Source of the DNA: Isochrysis galbana
Taxonomy: Eukaryota; Haptophyta; Isochrysidales; Isochrysidaceae
Direction: 5' to 3'
Assembly (NCBI GenBank): GCA_018136815.1
Contig: CM030938.1
Span: 2,211,028-2,275,027 of the forward strand
DNA: 64,000 nucleotides
Shown here: positions 60,061 through 64,000 of the stretch, in pieces
Numbering within the stretch: the first letter of the stretch is position 1
Layout: each line of letters opens with the position of its first letter
Translations under genes and position numbers: made by a program
The notes under the pieces: generated by a model
Seen by the model: only the letters and a program-made list of their open reading frames with translations
Databases searched by the model: none
Told to the model about the DNA's origin: nothing

Positions 60061-61219
60061 GGAAAATGTCTGCCTCCTTTGCCGCCTTCTGGGCAACGGT
60101 CGAAGCCTCGCCGATCTTCCCCAAGGTTCGCTCCCTCCCCCCGAGGGTCTCCCCTGTCATCTCCCCGCTTGGGGTGCCCAGGTTTGCCCTGACAACCCAC
60201 TAAACAGGGCGCACAACCCATAGGGTCAGGGAGGCTCGGCGCCCGCCATTGCGCGTCGGCGAGATCCGATCGTCGGGGCAGTCCGTCCGAGACCTCCTCT
60301 CGGATAATCGGGAACGCGGCAGTACACGCTCCGTCCATACACACACCAACAACAAGACCTGGCTCAAATGAATTGATTTGCTTCAAGACAAAGCGCGCGA
60401 TGAACTCAGCATTCTTTGTCTCGCCCGACGTGTCGATCGCTTCGAGGAAGTAGGAGCCGGTTGGCAAGCTGGCCAATGCGTTCACTATCGGCCGGTTTTG
60501 CACGCTGGTCCATCCGTCCGATATCACAACCAGCCCCGTGAGATGTGCCAGCCCCATCACCTTGCCCTTGATTTTCGCGTCGAGCGTCGCATCGAAGGCC
60601 GGCAGCACGGCGGTGGTCATCTTGTACCTATGGGGCAAATGTGGGCCATTTGCTGAGTACATTTGCCTGCCACATTTTGCCGTCAAAGAGATAGCGTTGC
60701 GGAAGTCAGGATCGTCGAACATCGACAACGGCAGCGCCTTCTTGATGATGACCTTCAGCCAAGCCTCCGAGACCTGGGAGGGGGTGATCATGCCAAAGTG
60801 TTTGGCTGCCGCCACCGCGCGCCGCTCCTCCTTGGCTGCCACCTTCACCGCTTCCGCACTCTCTGCGTTTTGCTCTGCGGTGCGGCGTTTGCGCAGCTCC
60901 GCTAGCACCTCCGCGTGCCGCGATCCTGCCACTCCGCTGCCGGCTTGCACACACGGATGGTCCGCGGCGCGATCGATGCATCCAAATGGCACCGGATTTG
61001 GCTCGGCCCACCCGTGAAGTGCAAGCCACAAAAGAGGCATTGCTTCTTCTTCACCGAGTGTGACCGGCCCGCAGCCTCATTCACTGTCGACCACTCCAGC
61101 TTGGTCCCCTCCAGCCTTGCAATGGGCCCTCGGCCCCACGCACTCACGCGCCGGGCTACCCCATCTGAAGCGGCAGCCGCCACCTCCACCTCACCATCGC
61201 TCTCCACAACCTCATCCAT
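60061..61219 (-). mobile_element. hAT transposase gene remnant (BED finger plus DUF659)
   Basis: On minus the frame starting with the ATG at 61219 (MDEVVESDGEVEVAAAASDG) encodes a BED-like finger, C-L-F-C-G-L-H-F...H-L-D...C-K-P. The reading then has to shift near 60940 to the frame encoding EVLAELRKRRTAEQNAESAE, ITPSQVSEAWLKVIIKKALP and the DUF659 core LTGLVVISDGWTSVQNRPIV, SYFLEAIDTSGETKNAEF, VGVCMDGACTAAFPIIREE. After that the frame changes again and the rest, including the catalytic C-terminal dimerisation part, is absent; a possible continuation (GEASTVAQKAAKEADIFR) is in another frame. It is a DNA-transposon gene no longer able to make a full transposase. Confidence 0.8.
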
Positions 61220-61494
61220 GCCACTAGAGGCCAGCCTAGCAAAGCGAGAGAGAGAGAGGAGCCAGCGGCCTCGCTCGCTCGCTCGCGAGGGTACGTCGGC
61301 AGCCTGCGGCCGTACTAGACAGTACTACTACTACAGTAAAAGCTCTTTAATTCTATCTTTTGCAGCTGAGAGCTGATATCAGTGATCTGCCCCAATTGAG
61401 CTGTTACTGATATCAGAAAGCTGATATCAGTACTGATACAACAACTTAGGTCAGATTTTTGGCAACGAGGGGTACCTTAGGCGGTGGGGGAGCG

Positions 61495-61590
61495 TCAGAG
61501 TTTTATTGTTGTGTTAACAACCTTCGTGCTGAGGGACCGTAGCCCTTCGACGGCAACGGAGCCCCTCCCCCGCGATGGGGGTGTGCGCGT
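61495..61590 (-). repeat. Family F repeat upstream of the M32 peptidase gene
   Basis: Inverse of 36795-36910: CGTCAGAGTTTTATTGTTGT, GTGCTGAGGGACCGTAGCCC, TTCGACGGCAACGGAGCCCC and CCCGCGATGGGGG. It lies about 240 bp before the ATG of the peptidase gene. Confidence 0.65.
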
Positions 61591-61828
61591 ACGTGGCTAG
61601 GAATGCTTGCTAACAAGATGTCCTACGACGCTATAAGTTCTAACCTAACGGGGGGGGGAAGGGGAGATCAAGATTGAGAGATAATAAAGAGAAGAATGTA
61701 GAGAGGGAAGTAGTGGTCGCCAGCGCGCGGCCCGCAGGTGCCAGGGAAAGGGAGGTTCCGCCCTCGGCTTCTCGCACCTCTCGGTCTCCCCCTCTCTCTG
61801 CTCGCATAGGCTCTCCGGTCGCGCATCG

Positions 61829-64000
61829 ATGGCGGTCTTGTCTCGCCTCCTAGCCCTACCTGTGCTCGCATCGCTGCCCATCGCCGCCCGCTGTCTCTCA
61901 ACCGCCTCTACTCCTGCCTCGAGTCGGCCGCCCATCAGCGGTGCGTACGATGAGCTCAAAGGCTTGCTACGGCAGGTCAATGCGTTGGCGGAGGTGGAGG
62001 GTGTGCTGAGCTACGACGAGCAGTGCTTCATGCCGCCCGGCGCCGCACCGGCTCGTGCAACACAGAAGGCGACCCTTGCGAAGATTCGGCATACGCTGGC
62101 CACAGGTGATGCCATGCGCACCGCTGTCAACGGCGTACGTGGACGAATGGATGAGCTGCCCGAGGACGAGCGGCTGCGCGCAAACGTACGCGACGCAATT
62201 GATGCGTTCGACAAGGAGGCTCGCAAGTCGCCGGAGCTTGCAGAGGCCGAGGCGCGGCTCGAGTCGGAGGCCTTTGGCGCATGGCAAGCGGCTCGTGCCA
62301 AGTCCGACTTCAGCCTCTTTGCGCCCAAGCTGAAGGAGATGTTTGAGCTGAAGAAAGAGGTGAGCAGCCACGCTTGCGGCAGACTTCCGCAGCACACGGG
62401 CCTCAAGCTGAAGGTAGCTCAGATCCTTGATCTTCATTTCCTCCTAAAGGTAGCAACCGTGACTCGGCCCGGCGTTGCTGAGGCATATGACGGTGCTCTG
62501 GACGCATTTGAACGAGGCATGACCGCGGCACGTCTCGATGAGCTGTTCTCCGAGCTGCGCGAGGGCCTTGTGCCTTTACTCAACGCCATCATGGCGAAGC
62601 GGAAGTCGTGTCCAGGCTTTGATGCGCCGCACCCGTCGCTCGTGCCAGGCGAGGTCTGGTTAGTTGAAGAGCAGGCAGCACTTGCAAGGGAAGTGGCAGC
62701 CGAGTTGGGATATGGTGTGACGCCAATCTCCAGGCTAGTAGAAGATTAGGTTTTGCAAATGCTATGCTGTGTTCAATGTTCCGCTGCGCCATTCCCGTCT
62801 CTCTCTCCCGGTCCTGGCTCAGCATTTGACAACGGCCGCCTCGATGTCTCTACGCACCCCTTCACTGGTGGCGCTGGCCCCACTGACGTGCGTATCACAA
62901 CACGCTTCTCGGAGAATTGGATCGAAGGATTTGGAGCGACGGTACACGAATGTGGCCACGCGCTCTATGAACAGGTTCGCGAAACGGAGTACATGGCGCG
63001 TGAGGCGGATGCATGTATTCGTCCTCGAGCAAAGTGACATCTAGGCTTCTATGTCGAGCGCTAGAGGAAGACTGAACTTGGCGAGAGACCTGCCGTCTCA
63101 TCCTTTGTTGATAATGAACACTCTTTTCCCGATTTTTTTCATTTTCACAGGGCCGTGACGTTTCAAACGAGGGGGCTGGTATGCCATCCTCCATGGCTCT
63201 CTCGATGGGCATCCACGAGTCGCAATCGCTTCTATGGGAGAGGATGGTCCTCCAGGTGAGCAACGTAAATGATCCTTTCGGGTGTACACAACGTTGCCCA
63301 GGTTCAGCTGTCGACACGTCGTTTGGTGTTTAGTTTGCTTAGTTTCTAAGGGAGCCGTGACGACGAGGCGGAAATACTGCGGCCGATCCTTATGTCCACC
63401 TCATTGCAGTCGCGGGCTTTCTGGAATTACGTTGCCCCAAAATTCAAGGAGCGCTTCGCGCATTGCGCCGACACCTCGCCGGAGGATTTTTACAAGACGT
63501 ACAATCGCGTGGATCCAGGGTGCATTCGGGTTGAGGCAGACGAGGTGAGCAGTGATGTATGCCTGCCTCCGTAGTGCGGCCGCCGTGCATATATGACATG
63601 GGCAGCTGCAGCAGACTAGCTGTCTCGTTTGATCACGTTCATTTGTTGGCCCCCATGCCTTCATAGGTGAGCTACCCGTTGCATGTGATCCTCCGGTACG
63701 ACATCGAGCGCGCACTCTTCCGCGGTGAGATGCAGGTACAAAACCCTGTCTGTAATGCAAAGATTGTACTATTTGCAATGACAAAATGTCTAGAAGAGTT
63801 GCGATGCCTAGAAGAGTTGCGATGCCTAGGAGAGTTGCGATGCCTGGGAGAGTTGGGATGCCTAGGAGTGTTGTGGCCTTGTCCTTAGTGCCATCGCGAT
63901 GCCACACCCTAGGTTGAGGACGTGCCCGCCTTTTGGAACAAGCGGATGAAGGAGGACCTTGGTGTCGACGTCGCTGATGACTCTAAGGGATGCTTGCAGG
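61829..64000 (+). CDS. M32 metallocarboxypeptidase (carboxypeptidase Taq family), 3' end outside the window
   Basis: Seven exons seen: 61829-62359, 62450-62714, 62823-62974, 63151-63255, 63410-63544, 63667-63735 and 63913-64000 (continuing). All introns are GT-AG and in frame. The leader MAVLSRLLALPVLASLPIAA, RCLSTA suggests mitochondrial import. Family motifs in order: LSYDEQCFMPPGAAPARATQ, FERGMTAARLDELFSELREG, FDNGRLDVSTHPFTGGAGPT, DVRITTRFSENW, the zinc site HECGHALYEQ, SMGIHESQSLLWERM, FYKTYNRVDPGCIRVEADEV, YPLHVILRYDIERALFRGEM and VEDVPAFWNKRMKEDLGVDV. M32 enzymes remove C-terminal residues from peptides. The first intron (90 nt) is open and a multiple of three; family alignment (ELKKE/VATVTRPGVAEAYD) favours its removal. 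The C-terminal about 80 residues are missing at the edge. Confidence 0.92.
63786..63875 (+). repeat. 17-18 bp minisatellite in an intron of the M32 gene
   Basis: Five tandem units of GATGCCTAGRAGAGTTGC with small changes (last unit GATGCCTAGGAGTGTTG), inside the intron 63736-63912. Confidence 0.9.

Overview
The window is a nuclear chromosome segment of a GC-rich, flagellated, photosynthetic alga with a complex plastid. A haptophyte fits best and a pelagophyte-like stramenopile is the alternative. The evidence is: genes with short GT-AG introns (donors mostly GTGAG or GTGCG, about three quarters of introns in phase 0); a nuclear gene for plastid ribosomal protein L15 with a signal peptide followed by a Phe-containing transit region; a second plastid-type leader on a phosphoribosyltransferase gene; a CEP162 homologue, which implies a ciliary transition zone; and an FKPQEL-type repeat protein of the kind expanded in such algae. 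Species assignment is inference.

Host genes, left to right: 3' part of an FKPQEL/AWAFA repeat protein (1-1206); Pol I subunit A49 (4657-6109, -) diverging from CEP162 (7129-10776, +); RRP8 rRNA methyltransferase (16031-16963, -) diverging from a Maf/YceF-like pyrophosphatase (17191-17865, +); a DUF1244-MogA fusion (19947-21041, +); an acidic/Lys-Ala-rich protein (24543-25429, -); a small one-TM protein (26213-26645, +); an F-box protein (28660-29127, -); an F-box protein with weak WD-like repeats (34115-35794, -); IBA57 (37104-38171, +); an eight-exon plastid-targeted xanthine phosphoribosyltransferase fusion (39141-42280, -); plastid L15 (45658-46299, +); a nine-exon acid-sphingomyelinase-like protein with degenerate metal motifs (49502-53148, -); an SLC49/FLVCR-like transporter (57153-59287, +); and an M32 carboxypeptidase running off the right edge (61829-64000, +). 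A49 and RRP8 both serve ribosome production; otherwise the genes are not a functional cluster.

Roughly half of the window lies between genes and is full of mobile DNA. The main component is a diverse set of non-LTR retroelements: 5'-truncated LINE pieces with a C-terminal CCHC knuckle (22.5-23.6 kb, 48.2-49.1 kb) and many non-autonomous relatives. These share a 3' end (a GTAGTGCAC box, then GG plus an oligo-T run). At the 5' end they carry a short palindromic hairpin whose sequence changes from copy to copy while its pairing is kept; in one set it is followed at once by an ATG in a GC-rich context (ATGGAGCGCGC). Three copies have clear 13-17 bp target-site duplications. DNA transposons are also present: a 504-bp hAT-type MITE with perfect TIRs and an 8-bp duplication, a degraded hAT transposase gene, and a MITE family with tandem internal units. 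No CRISPR array, rRNA gene, LTR element or virus copy was recognised.
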